From contig NZ_JAKKFI010000103.1 in the NCBI RefSeq assembly GCF_022230955.1, positions 1 through 64,000 on the forward strand: a DNA stretch of 64,000 nucleotides, given 5' to 3'. The stretch is from Micromonospora cabrerizensis. GTDB lineage: Bacteria > Actinomycetota > Actinomycetes > Mycobacteriales > Micromonosporaceae. Under the pieces are notes generated by a model. It was not told the DNA's origin. It searched no databases and saw only the letters and a program-made list of their open reading frames with translations. The translations under genes were made by a program, and so were the position numbers. Position 1 is the first letter of the stretch, and every line of letters starts with the position of its first letter. Of this stretch, positions 40,518-48,904 are shown in pieces.

Positions 40518-41903
40518 TCACTGCCGGCCGCGCGCCGCAGCCGCCGTGCTGCTGGCGGGCACGACCGTCGGGCGCCGGCGGGCCAGCAGCACCAGGCCCA
40601 GGACGAGGTACGGCCCGGCTGCCACCGCGAACGCCACCGCGTTGCCGACCGCCGTGGCGAGCAGACCGTAGCCGGCGTACGTCCCGATGATCAGCAGGTC
40701 GGTGGCCATCCCGGCCAGCGACGTGACGGTGGCGCGGCTGTTGCCGGTGATCCTGGCCTGGAGCCGCGCGTCGGCCAGCACGGTGGCCAGCTGCGCGGCA
40801 CCGAACCCCAGTGCGAGCAGCACGAAGCCGGCCGGTCGCCCGGTCAACGCGCCACCGGCCAACCCGACACCGACCACGCCCAGCAAAGCGGCGTAGCCCC
40901 GGCGGCCCAGCCGCTCCCCCACTCCGGCCAGCAGCCCACCGACGGTCACCCCGGCCCAGAGCAGCAGGAGCAGCAGCGGCACGACCTCCGCCCGCACGCC
41001 GGTGTCCAGGGCCAGCAGCGGGCTGTACTCGTCCAGGGCGCCCCAGTCGGCGGCGACCAGGGCGACCAGCAGCACGGCTGACCGTACCGGCGGACGGGTG
41101 CGCACCTGCGTCACCCCGGCCCGCAGGGTGTCCCACCAACCGAGGTCGCCGTCGTCGTCCGGGTGGGCTGACTGTGAGCCCTCCGGCTCCCGGCTCGCCG
41201 GCAACGCCGCGGCCACGGGCCGTACGGCAGCGACCGGGCCGTGCCCGCTGGCCGCGACGGGCACAGCCGGGACGGGCACAGCCGGGCCGGGCACGTCGGC
41301 CGGGCTGTCGGCGGGCGCGCGGTGCTCCGGGAACCGGGCGGCGACGATCGTGGCGAGCAGGCAGGCGAGCACGCTGGCCGCGCCGACCGCCGGGTACCCG
41401 CCGACGGCGAGCACCGGGCCGGCGAGCACTCCGGAGACCACCACGCCCAGCACACCGGCCGTGCGCGCACGCCCGAGCACCCGGGCGTACCGGCCGACCG
41501 CGCCAAGCCGGTCCAACTCGGTCCAGACCAGCGCCTCCAGCGCACCGGAGACGAGCGCTCCACCGGCACCCCAGAGGAGGAAACCGACCGCGAACGCGGG
41601 GTACGACGGCAGCAGGACCCACAGTGCGAACCCGGCGGCGGCCACCAGCGGGGCGAGGCACAACAGCAGCCGACGGGACACCACGTCGGCCCACGCGCCG
41701 GACGGCACCTCGAACAGGATGCCGGCGGCCGACCAGATGACGAACAGCGACGAGATCTGCCCCACCGACAACCCGGTGTCGGCGAAGAACACCACGTACA
41801 GCGGATAGAGCAGGACGAGGTCACTGAGGAACGCGTACCCGTAGAGGGTGGCCGTCAGCCGGCGGACCGCCGGGTCGGGCACGCGCGAAGCGATGAGGAT
41901 CAT
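40518..41903 (-). CDS. MFS transporter
   Basis: A 461-residue major facilitator protein with about twelve helices. The first helices are RLTATLYGYAFLSDLVLLYPLYVVFF and LFVIWSAAGILFEVPSGAWADVVSRR, the latter giving the loop 2-3 signature (GAWADxxSRR). A long Pro/Ala/Val-rich central loop (about residues 195-250) is unusual. The ATG at 41903 follows gggaagg. The substrate is not predictable. Its downstream end meets the 40478-40513 terminator. Confidence 0.82.
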   Translation of the reverse strand: MILIASRVPDPAVRRLTATLYGYAFLSDLVLLYPLYVVFFADTGLSVGQISSLFVIWSAAGILFEVPSGAWADVVSRRLLLCLAPLVAAAGFALWVLLPSYPAFAVGFLLWGAGGALVSGALEALVWTELDRLGAVGRYARVLGRARTAGVLGVVVSGVLAGPVLAVGGYPAVGAASVLACLLATIVAARFPEHRAPADSPADVPGPAVPVPAVPVAASGHGPVAAVRPVAAALPASREPEGSQSAHPDDDGDLGWWDTLRAGVTQVRTRPPVRSAVLLVALVAADWGALDEYSPLLALDTGVRAEVVPLLLLLLWAGVTVGGLLAGVGERLGRRGYAALLGVVGVGLAGGALTGRPAGFVLLALGFGAAQLATVLADARLQARITGNSRATVTSLAGMATDLLIIGTYAGYGLLATAVGNAVAFAVAAGPYLVLGLVLLARRRPTVVPASSTAAAARGRQ

Positions 41904-42062
41904 GGGGCCTTCCCGTGGGAGTGGAGACGGACACCGGACGTGCGGTGCCGGTGGTGGCCCACGGGATCGGCCAACGCTGCTGGATCAATGTCGCCAGGTC
42001 ATGTCAGCGATGCTAGACGCGCACCGCCGCTCCGGCCAGCGCTTTCAACGTGCCGCGCAACG

Positions 42063-42097
42063 CGAGGCGGGGCGGGATCCGATCGATCCCGCCCCGC
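42063..42097. terminator. hairpin terminator of the MscS-like gene
   Basis: aggcggggcgggatc pairs perfectly over 15 bp with 42083-42097 around cgatc, 16 bases past the stop of the gene ending at 42113 on the - strand. Confidence 0.85.
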
Positions 42098-42112
42098 CTG
42101 AACGACTGATGG

Positions 42113-43216
42113 TCAGCGCCGGTCCACCGGCGGAATGACCGTGGTGCTCTCGCTGTCGTCGCTGGTACGCGGGCTAGGCACCGCGCCGCCGCTGCTCACC
42201 ACCTGGGTCGTGTCGGCGTCGCCGCCGCCCCGGCTGAGCCTCTCGGTGGTGTCCGCATCGACGCCGCCCCGGCTGACCACCTGAGTGGCCTCCGCGTCGG
42301 TCGGTCGCGAGACCACCTGGGTCGTGTCCCCGTCGGTCGGCCGGGTCACCACCTGCGTGGCCTCCACGTCGGCCGGTCGGGTCACCACCTGGGTGGCCTC
42401 CGCGTCGGTCGGTCGGGTCAGCATCTGGGTGCTCTCCGGGTCGTCGGTCCCGAACGACGGCCGGGTCGGCTCGGCGGGGGCAGCCGCCGCCCGGGCCAGC
42501 TCGGCTTCGGCGTCGCGGCGACCCTCGCGGTAGGCGCGGGTGTGCGCGGCGATCAGCTGCGACTCCTGCTCGGCGCGGGTCAGCCACGCCTCCCAACGGC
42601 TCTGCATCGGACGGATCAGGCCACCGCCGACGCCGACGACGAGGATGCCACCGATCGTGGCCAGCACCGCGATCAGAACGGGGGTGGTGACCGCGGTGGC
42701 GACCCCGATCTGGTTGAGGGCGGCGATGACGCCGAGGCCGAGGATGAACACCGAGGCGATGGTGGCCAGCACCCGGCCGTACGACAGGCCGCCGAGCGCG
42801 CCGCTGATGATGTCCTTGACCGCGTTGGCGATGGCGGCGGCCACCACGACGATGACGATCGCGACGAACGCGCGCGGCAGCCACGCGATCACCGCGCCGA
42901 GCAGGTCGGAGATCGGGTTGGGACCCCAGATGCCGAAGGCGAGCTGAAGGGTGAACAGGAGCAAGCCGTAGTAGACGAGCTTCGCGACGATGTCGCTGGC
43001 GTCGTACCGGGAGCGGCTCAACGCGCGGCGGACGCCGCCACGCTCGACGGCGCGGTCGAAGCCCACCCGTTCCAGGACCTTCTCCACGATCTTCAGCGCG
43101 GCCTTGGCGATCAGCCATCCGGCCACCAGGATCGCCAGGAAGGCGACGGCCTTGGGCAGGAAGAGCATCACCGAGCGGAGGGCGTCGCCCACCGCGTCGC
43201 TGACGTTGTCACTCAT
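42113..43216 (-). CDS. MscS-related membrane protein with repetitive TQVV tail
   Basis: A 367-residue protein. The N-terminal half has about four to five helices (MLFLPKAVAFLAILVAGWLIA, LVYYGLLLFTLQLAFGIWG, FVAIVIVVVAAAIANAVKDII, VFILGLGVIAALNQIGVA, LIAVLATIGGILVVGVGGGL) arranged like the conserved TM-helix repeat family related to small mechanosensitive channels (CmpX-like), but no MscS beta domain. A charged helix follows, then from about residue 260 a run of 12-residue units (DAEATQVVTRPT, DVEATQVVTRPT, DGDTTQVVSRPT). ATG 43216 follows gaagga. The repeats may be Ser/Thr-kinase or FHA targets (inference). Confidence 0.75.
   Translation of the reverse strand: MSDNVSDAVGDALRSVMLFLPKAVAFLAILVAGWLIAKAALKIVEKVLERVGFDRAVERGGVRRALSRSRYDASDIVAKLVYYGLLLFTLQLAFGIWGPNPISDLLGAVIAWLPRAFVAIVIVVVAAAIANAVKDIISGALGGLSYGRVLATIASVFILGLGVIAALNQIGVATAVTTPVLIAVLATIGGILVVGVGGGLIRPMQSRWEAWLTRAEQESQLIAAHTRAYREGRRDAEAELARAAAAPAEPTRPSFGTDDPESTQMLTRPTDAEATQVVTRPADVEATQVVTRPTDGDTTQVVSRPTDAEATQVVSRGGVDADTTERLSRGGGDADTTQVVSSGGAVPSPRTSDDSESTTVIPPVDRR
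42180..42440 (-). repeat. 36-bp coding repeats (12-residue TQVV units)
   Basis: Within the 42113-43216 gene, about six copies of a 36-base unit encode (D/E)ATQVV(T/S)RPTD. Units share the core acccaggtggtga on the coding strand and differ mostly at synonymous or conservative positions. Confidence 0.85.
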
Positions 43217-43306
43217 ATGGTCATTCCTTCAGTGTGGGCGCAGCCGGGATGGTCAGCCCCGACCTACCCCCGACCCGAGTTGCGGAAACCCGAGTGATCA
43301 TGAAGT

Positions 43307-43327
43307 GGCGCGCACCTCTAGCGCGCC
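43307..43327. promoter_or_regulatory. inverted repeat in divergent region
   Basis: ggcgcgc and gcgcgcc are perfect 7-bp inverted repeats around acctcta, between the MscS-like gene (-) and the amidase gene (+). It may be an operator or a hairpin in the amidase leader. Confidence 0.35.
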
Positions 43328-43414
43328 GTCGAGTCTTGGCAATATTCTCCGGAGTGCGTGCGGCCACTGGAGCTACTTTTCATCCCCCCGCCGTCGGCCG
43401 CAGGAGGAGATGTC

Positions 43415-44545
43415 ATGCACGTCGACCATTCCGAAGTGGATCGCCGAACCCTGTTGCGAGCCGGTCTCGGCGCCGCCACGGTCGCCGTCGTCGGGAGCGA
43501 ACTGGCCTTCCCCGCCTCGGCGCAGGCCGCCCCCGGCACCGACCTGGACTGGATCATCAGCTGCGACGAGTGGGCCGCCCGCCCGCCGAAGGACCCGCTG
43601 TCGGTCAGCGCCATCGCCACCAACAAGATCATCGTGCACCACATGGCGTTCCCGAACGTCACCGACTACTCCCGCGAGCAGGCGGTCAAACTGGCCCACG
43701 ACTGCCAGGACCTGCACATGGACGGCAACGGCTGGTCGGACACCGGCCAGCACTTCACGGTGAGCCGCGGCGGCCACCTGCTGGAGGGCCGCCGGGGCAG
43801 CCTGGAGCGCCTCGAGGCCGGCGACCGCCAGATGATCTCGGCGCACTGCCCGGGCGAGAACGGCCGGGCCATCGGCATCGAGAACGAGGGCACCTACGTC
43901 ACCGAGACGCCGCCGAAGGCGCTGACCGACTCGCTGGTCAAGCTCTGTGTCGCGATCTGCCGGCAGTACGGGCTGCACGCCCACGACATCTTCGGCCACT
44001 GGGACTTCCGCACCACCGAGTGCCCGGGCGCCGCCTTCTACCGGCAGTTCCCCGAACTGCGTCGGCGGGTGCACACCGCCCTCGGCACGCCACTGGGCGA
44101 CGTGCCGGCCCGCCGCTGGCCGGACCTGTGGCGCTTCGTCAACTCCCCCTCGGTCCGGGTGGTGCAGCACCTGCTCGCGTACCGGGGCTACGCGGTGACG
44201 GTCAGCGGCACGTTCGACGCCGCGACCGTGGCCGCCGTGCAGGACTGGCAGGCCCGCAACGGCATCGCGGTGGACGTGGACGCCACCCTCACCACGCCGA
44301 CCTGGGAGACCCTGGCCCCCGAGCTGAACCAGCACGCCACCGGCGCGCCGGTCACGGCGGTGCAGGAGATCCTCGCCACCAAGGGGTACGCGGTCACCGT
44401 CACCGGGGCGTACGACCACGCGACCCGGGCTGCGGTGCAGGACCTGCAGGCGCTGCACGGCCTGCCCCGCAACGGCAAGCTCAGCACGAGCACGTGGTGC
44501 ACGGTGGTCGGCGGGTCGGTCCGCGAGTCCTTCCGGCGCCGGTGA
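43415..44545 (+). CDS. Tat-exported N-acetylmuramoyl-L-alanine amidase with two peptidoglycan-binding domains
   Basis: A 376-residue secreted amidase that cuts the bond between muramic acid and the stem peptide. A twin-arginine signal (RRTLLRAGLGAATVAVV) ends at ASAQA. The Amidase_2 (T7 lysozyme-like) domain has zinc-site histidines in IIVHHMAF and HDIFGHWDF and the cysteine of TECPG. Two PG_binding_1 repeats follow (VRVVQHLLAYRGYAVTVSG...; VTAVQEILATKGYAVTVTG...), each with the YDxxTxxAVxxxQ pattern. ATG 43415 is chosen because ggagga lies seven bases upstream. It is followed at once by a hairpin terminator. Confidence 0.9.
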   Translation: MHVDHSEVDRRTLLRAGLGAATVAVVGSELAFPASAQAAPGTDLDWIISCDEWAARPPKDPLSVSAIATNKIIVHHMAFPNVTDYSREQAVKLAHDCQDLHMDGNGWSDTGQHFTVSRGGHLLEGRRGSLERLEAGDRQMISAHCPGENGRAIGIENEGTYVTETPPKALTDSLVKLCVAICRQYGLHAHDIFGHWDFRTTECPGAAFYRQFPELRRRVHTALGTPLGDVPARRWPDLWRFVNSPSVRVVQHLLAYRGYAVTVSGTFDAATVAAVQDWQARNGIAVDVDATLTTPTWETLAPELNQHATGAPVTAVQEILATKGYAVTVTGAYDHATRAAVQDLQALHGLPRNGKLSTSTWCTVVGGSVRESFRRR

Positions 44546-44550
44546 GCCGG

Positions 44551-44585
44551 CGGCGGCGGTGCGGGGCGTACCCGCACCGCCGCCG
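44551..44585 (+). terminator. hairpin terminator of the amidase gene
   Basis: cggcggcggtgcggg pairs perfectly over 15 bp with 44571-44585 around gcgta, five bases after the amidase stop. Confidence 0.85.
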
Positions 44586-44667
44586 GACGCGCCACGTCGT
44601 CCCTGACCAGCGCACTGGATCGGCGGGGCCGGTTTGGCCAGAGGCGCGGGCGGAAAGAGTGCCGGGC

Positions 44668-46242
44668 ATGAAATGGGCCCGTCGAGCCGTACCCGCTGTC
44701 GCTGCCGCCGTCGCGGCGCTCGCCGCGCGGGATTTGATCCAGCGCGACCACGCGTTGCTGCGCAACTACCCGGTGCTCGGTCGCGCCCGTTACCTGTTGG
44801 AGGCGATCGGCCCGGAGCTGCGGCAGTACATCGTGGCCGGCAACAACGAGGAACGGCCGTTCACCCGCGACCAGCGCCGCTGGGTGTACGCGTCGGCGAA
44901 GCAGGAGAACAACTACTTCGGCTTCGGCACGGACAACGACATCGAGTACACCCCCGGGTACCCGATCATCAAGCACCGCACGTTCGGCCGGGCCGTGCCG
45001 CCGTCGACGCCCGCCGCCGGGCACGACGTGCGGTTGCCGTCCGCGAAGGTGCTCGGCGCGGCCCGGGGTCGGGCCCGCGCGTTCCGCCCCGAGTCGGTGG
45101 TCAACATCTCCGGGATGAGCTTCGGCTCGCTGTCCGGCAACGCCATCGCCGCCCTCAACAAGGGGGCCGCACTCGCCGGCTGCCTGCAGAACACCGGCGA
45201 GGGTGGCCTGTCGCCGTACCACCGCAACGGCGGTGACCTGGTCTTCCAACTCGGGACGGCGTACTTCGGCTGCCGCGACGAACAGGGCCGGTTCAGCCTC
45301 GACCGGTTGAAGGACCTGGTCGCCGGCGCACCGGTCAAGGCGTTGGAGATCAAGCTGAGCCAGGGGGCCAAGCCGAGCCTCGGTGGGCTGCTGCCCGGGG
45401 CGAAGGTGTCCGCCGAGATCGCCGCCACCCGAGGCATCCCGGCCGGTCAGGACTGTGTGAGCCCGTCCCGGCACGCCGAGTTCTCCGACTGTGACAGCCT
45501 GCTCGACTGGGTGGAGTTGCTGGCGGCCGAGACGGGTCTGCCGGTCGGCATCAAGTCGGCGGTCGGCGACCTGAACTTCTGGCAGGAGTTGGCCACCCTG
45601 ATGCGCGACACCGGCCGAGGCGTCGACTTCGTGACGATCGACGGTGGCGAGGGCGGCACCGGCGCCGCGCCGCTGATCTTCACCGACTCCGTGTCGCTCC
45701 CGTTCCAGCAGGGCTTCTCCCGGGTCTACAAGGTGTTCGCCGAGCACGACCTGCACGAGCAGGTGGTCTTCATCGGTGGGGGCAAGCTCGGCCTGCCGGA
45801 CAACGCCATCGTGGCCTTCGCGCTCGGCTGCGACATGGTCAACGTCGGCCGTGAGGCGATGCTGTCGATCGGCTGCATCCAGGCACAGAAGTGCCACACG
45901 GACACCTGCCCCACCGGCGTCGCGACGCAGAACGCGTGGCTCACCCGGGGCCTGGACCCGACCTTGAAGTCGGTGCGGGCGGCCAACTACCTGCGAACGC
46001 TGCGCCGCGACCTCACCAAGGTCGCCGAGGCCTGCGGCGTCGAACACCCTGGCCTGATCGGGACCGACGCCGTGGAGATCCTGGACGGCCGCACCTGCTC
46101 CACCCCACTGCATGAGGTGTACGGCTACCGGCCCGAATGGGGTCTGCCCTCGCCGGCCGACCAGGCGGAGATCATCCGGCTGATGACTCCGGAGGTGCCC
46201 CAGGGCGGCAGCGCCCCACCGTCGGCCACCGCCGTGGGCTGA
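44668..46242 (+). CDS. FMN-binding glutamate synthase-family protein
   Basis: A 524-residue protein of the YerD/GltB2-like family, related to the FMN/synthase domain of glutamate synthase. It has one N-terminal hydrophobic helix (AVPAVAAAVAALAARDLI), YFGFGTDNDIEY, NISGMSFGSLSGNAIAALN, NTGEGGLSPYH, KLSQGAKPSLGG, TIDGGEGGTGAAP (FMN site) and the cysteine set CIQAQKCHTDTCPTGVATQ that would hold a 3Fe-4S cluster. The glutaminase domain of true GltB is absent. It may act on an amino or imino acid near the membrane (inference). ATG 44668 has no strong ribosome site. Confidence 0.88.
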   Translation: MKWARRAVPAVAAAVAALAARDLIQRDHALLRNYPVLGRARYLLEAIGPELRQYIVAGNNEERPFTRDQRRWVYASAKQENNYFGFGTDNDIEYTPGYPIIKHRTFGRAVPPSTPAAGHDVRLPSAKVLGAARGRARAFRPESVVNISGMSFGSLSGNAIAALNKGAALAGCLQNTGEGGLSPYHRNGGDLVFQLGTAYFGCRDEQGRFSLDRLKDLVAGAPVKALEIKLSQGAKPSLGGLLPGAKVSAEIAATRGIPAGQDCVSPSRHAEFSDCDSLLDWVELLAAETGLPVGIKSAVGDLNFWQELATLMRDTGRGVDFVTIDGGEGGTGAAPLIFTDSVSLPFQQGFSRVYKVFAEHDLHEQVVFIGGGKLGLPDNAIVAFALGCDMVNVGREAMLSIGCIQAQKCHTDTCPTGVATQNAWLTRGLDPTLKSVRAANYLRTLRRDLTKVAEACGVEHPGLIGTDAVEILDGRTCSTPLHEVYGYRPEWGLPSPADQAEIIRLMTPEVPQGGSAPPSATAVG

Positions 46243-46329
46243 GGTCCCAGGTCCCAGGTCCCGTCATGACCCATCGGCGCCGGCGATAAAGGCGTGGAGC
46301 TGGGGACACGGTGGGCCTATGGTGGCGCG

Positions 46330-46851
46330 GTGCTGATCAGACGCGAGACCGACGCCGACGCGGACGCTATCCGGGCGGTTCACTGCGCCGCCTTCGCCAC
46401 GACCGACGGCGCTGGCGTACCGGTCGAGGCGACGCTGGTCGACGCGCTGCGCGCCGACGAGGGTTGGCTGCCCGCGTACTCCCTGGTGGCGACCGATTCG
46501 GACGGCGGGGTGGTGGGGCACGTGGTGGCCACGCGCGGCCGCGTGGCCGGCGAGCCGGTGGCGCTCGGGCTGGGACCGCTCGGCGTGTTGCCCGACTGGC
46601 AGCGTCGCGGGGTCGGCCACGCGCTGATGCACGCGGTGCTCGGCGCGGCCGACGCGCGGGACGAGCCGCTGGTGGTGCTGCTCGGGCACCCTGACTACTA
46701 CCCGCGCTTCGGCTTCCGGCCCGCTGTCGAGTTGGGAGTCACCCCGCCGCAGCCGTGGGGGCCGCAGTATTTCCTGGCCCGGCCGCTGACCGCGTGGCGG
46801 GAGTCGATCCGCGGTGAGTTCCGCTACGCCGGCCCGTTCGACGACCTGTGA
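46330..46851 (+). CDS. GNAT acetyltransferase (YhbS-like)
   Basis: A 173-residue N-acetyltransferase. Motif [25 protein letters not shown], with the QRRGVG acetyl-CoA pyrophosphate loop is at about residues 86-109, and [13 protein letters not shown] matches the YhbS type. GTG 46330 is chosen; TATGGT (46318-46323) lies six bases upstream and no Shine-Dalgarno is present, so the mRNA may be leaderless. It overlaps the second acetyltransferase gene as GTGA. Confidence 0.82.
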   Translation: MLIRRETDADADAIRAVHCAAFATTDGAGVPVEATLVDALRADEGWLPAYSLVATDSDGGVVGHVVATRGRVAGEPVALGLGPLGVLPDWQRRGVGHALMHAVLGAADARDEPLVVLLGHPDYYPRFGFRPAVELGVTPPQPWGPQYFLARPLTAWRESIRGEFRYAGPFDDL

Positions 46852-47444
46852 GCCAGCCTCGGATCCGTCGGCGGCGCGCCACCGACCTGGACGGCTGCGT
46901 CGCGGGGCTCGCCGAGGTTCACCGGGTCGACCGGTACCCGATGAACTGGCCCGCCGACCCGCGCCGCTGGCTGCGCGAGCCGCACCCGGCGCGCGCCTGG
47001 GTCGCGGTCGACGCCGACGCGGCCGTCGTGGGGCACGTCGCGGTGCACCGGGTGTCCGACCCGGCGGACGGGCCGCTGGCCCGGCCGACGGCTGAGGTCG
47101 CCCGTCTCTTCGTGGTGCCGTCCGCCCGAGGGCTGGCGCTGGGCAGCGCACTGCTGGGCCGGGCCCGTCAGTGGGCGAGCAGACGCGCGACGGACCTGGT
47201 GCTGGAGGTGGCCGGTGGTGGTGCCGCGGCCACGGCGCTCTACGAGCGCACCGGCTGGCGGCACGTCGGCACGGGCACGGCGCCGTGGACCGCCCCGGAC
47301 GGCAGCCCGGTGTCGCTGCGGCACTACGCGCTGCGCCACTACCCGCTTGGCGCCGACGGCCCGGCGGCCAGCACCGCGAGGCGACGGGCGAGGCGGCCGA
47401 CGGCCTCGCGCAGCTCGAGAGGCTCCAGCACCTCCATCTCGTGA
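46848..47444 (+). CDS. GNAT acetyltransferase with antisense-overlapping tail
   Basis: A 198-residue acetyltransferase: [25 protein letters not shown] start, [24 protein letters not shown] carrying the acetyl-CoA loop (motif RGLALG), and [13 protein letters not shown] near the end. It starts with GTGA overlap on the preceding GNAT gene. The domain should finish near YALRHYPLG; the last 30 or so residues are low-complexity Arg/Ser sequence and overlap the convergent WYL regulator gene by 106 bases, so the natural stop seems to have been lost or the genes have grown into each other. Confidence 0.75.
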   Translation: MSQPRIRRRRATDLDGCVAGLAEVHRVDRYPMNWPADPRRWLREPHPARAWVAVDADAAVVGHVAVHRVSDPADGPLARPTAEVARLFVVPSARGLALGSALLGRARQWASRRATDLVLEVAGGGAAATALYERTGWRHVGTGTAPWTAPDGSPVSLRHYALRHYPLGADGPAASTARRRARRPTASRSSRGSSTSIS

Positions 47445-48313
47445 TCGAGGCGTGCGAGATGCGCGGCGAGCCAGTCCAGGCTCTCGCCGCCGACGATGAG
47501 CACGCACCACCCGTCGCGGTCGTCCTCGACCCGCCCCACCTGCGGTGGCACCAACGCCCGTACCCGGTCCGGCTGGGCGTGCACCCGCACCCGAGCGAGA
47601 TAGCGGTACGGCGCAGCGGTCACCGACCTCTGCACGAAGGCGACCGGATCCGGGTGCTCGCGCGCGCGGAAGCGCCAGGTCGTCGTGACCGCCGCACCCA
47701 TTCGATCGAGCCGGAACGTACGCCAGTCGTCGCGGTCGACGTCCCAGGCCATCAGATACCAGCGGCGACCGGTGGTGACCATCCGGATCGGTTCCACCGT
47801 CCGTTCGCGGTCCCCACCGTCGCGGCCGGCGTAGGTGAAGCGGACCCGCACTGCGTCTCGGCAGGCCCGCGCGAGGGTCACCAGCAGCTCCGCGTCGATC
47901 TCGGCCACCGGGCCCATCAGCGTCTCTGTCGCGCCGTGCACCGCCCGCACCTCGGCGCGCAGCCGCGACGGCATCACCTGGTCGAGCTTCGCCAGTGCCC
48001 GCAGGGCGGCCTCGCCCGCCCCGGCGATCGTGCCGCCCGAGGCGAGCCGCAGGGAGACCGCCGTCGCGATGGCCTCCTCGTCGTCGAGGAGCAACGGCGG
48101 CAGCCGGGTGCCCGCGCCGAGCTGGTAGCCACCGCCGACGCCCGACACCGCCTGCACGGGATAGCCCAGTGTGCGCAGTCGCTGCACGTCACGGCGGACG
48201 CAGCGGTCGGTGACGCCCAGCTCGGCGGCGAGGTCGGCGGCCGTCCAGGATGGTCGCCGCTGGAGCAGGGCCAGCAACCGCAGCACCCGCTCGGTCGTTG
48301 CCTCGACGGTCAC
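47339..48313 (-). CDS. YafY/WYL-family transcriptional regulator
   Basis: A 324-residue regulator: N-terminal HTH (ERVLRLLALLQRRPSWTAADLAAELGV, DRCVRRDVQRL), the GGYQLGAGTRLPPLLLDDEE linker, a WYL domain (VRFTYAGRDGGDRERTVEPIRMVTTGRRWYLMAWD) and a WCX-type C terminus (ALVPPQVGRVED...[23 protein letters not shown]). The GTG at 48313 is not preceded by a ribosome site. It diverges from a VOC gene, a common arrangement in which the regulator controls the glyoxalase-like neighbour and itself. Confidence 0.87.
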   Translation of the reverse strand: MTVEATTERVLRLLALLQRRPSWTAADLAAELGVTDRCVRRDVQRLRTLGYPVQAVSGVGGGYQLGAGTRLPPLLLDDEEAIATAVSLRLASGGTIAGAGEAALRALAKLDQVMPSRLRAEVRAVHGATETLMGPVAEIDAELLVTLARACRDAVRVRFTYAGRDGGDRERTVEPIRMVTTGRRWYLMAWDVDRDDWRTFRLDRMGAAVTTTWRFRAREHPDPVAFVQRSVTAAPYRYLARVRVHAQPDRVRALVPPQVGRVEDDRDGWCVLIVGGESLDWLAAHLARLDHEMEVLEPLELREAVGRLARRLAVLAAGPSAPSG

Positions 48314-48407
48314 GCGCCGATCGTCGCACGAATTGCGGAACGGCCCTGTCCGCTATCCACGAGACGCTGGGATCATGACCGAGCAGATCACGAGACAGGG
48401 AGCTGAC

Positions 48408-48845
48408 ATGGCACGCGATGTGCAGATCACGTTCGACTGCGCCGACCCCGCCGGGATGGCCGCGTTCTGGGCCGAGGCCCTCGGCTACCGGTTGCAGGGC
48501 CCGCCCGGAAACTTCGAGACATGGGAGCAGGCGCTGGACGCGATGGGGGTGCCGCCGGAGAACCGCAACGACGCCTCGGCGGTGGTCGACCCCGACGGTG
48601 CGGGACCGCGGCTGTTCTTCCAGCGGGTGCCCGAGCCCAAGCAGGTGAAGAACCGCGTACACCTCGATGTGCGGGCCGCTCCCGGGCTGACCGGCGACGA
48701 GCGGATGGCGGCCCTGGAGGCGGAGGCGCAGCGCCTCACCGCGCACGGCGCCACCCGGCTCGATCGGCACGAGCCCGCTCCCCCGATGGGTGCCGGTCAC
48801 CTCGTGATGGCCGACCCGGAGGGCAACGAGTTCTGCCTCGACTGA
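48408..48845 (+). CDS. VOC-family protein beside WYL regulator
   Basis: A 145-residue glyoxalase-fold protein of the glyoxalase_6 type: RDVQITFDCADPAGMAAFWAEALGYRLQ, then RLFFQRVPEPKQVKNRVHLDVRA and MADPEGNEFCLD at the C terminus, which holds the metal-position Glu. ATG 48408 follows caggga by seven bases and matches relatives; the in-frame ATG at 48375 would add 11 residues. It is probably regulated by the divergent YafY-type protein. The substrate is unknown. Confidence 0.82.
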   Translation: MARDVQITFDCADPAGMAAFWAEALGYRLQGPPGNFETWEQALDAMGVPPENRNDASAVVDPDGAGPRLFFQRVPEPKQVKNRVHLDVRAAPGLTGDERMAALEAEAQRLTAHGATRLDRHEPAPPMGAGHLVMADPEGNEFCLD

Positions 48846-48888
48846 TCGGGCGTTCGCCCAGCTCACTGCCGCGATGACCGGCCGCCAT

Positions 48889-48904
48889 GCGAACATGTGT
48901 ACGT
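48889..48904. promoter_or_regulatory. LexA (SOS) box over the dinB start
   Basis: gCGAACatgtGTaCGt matches the actinobacterial SOS consensus TCGAAC-N4-GTTCGA at nine of twelve specified bases and overlaps the proposed dinB start codon at 48897, so LexA binding would block initiation. Confidence 0.65.

Noticed and set aside
44500-44660. Open frame joining the region upstream of the glutamate synthase-like gene
   Set aside because: The long frame from 43234 runs as a shadow through the amidase gene and across its terminator; homology begins only at ATG 44668.
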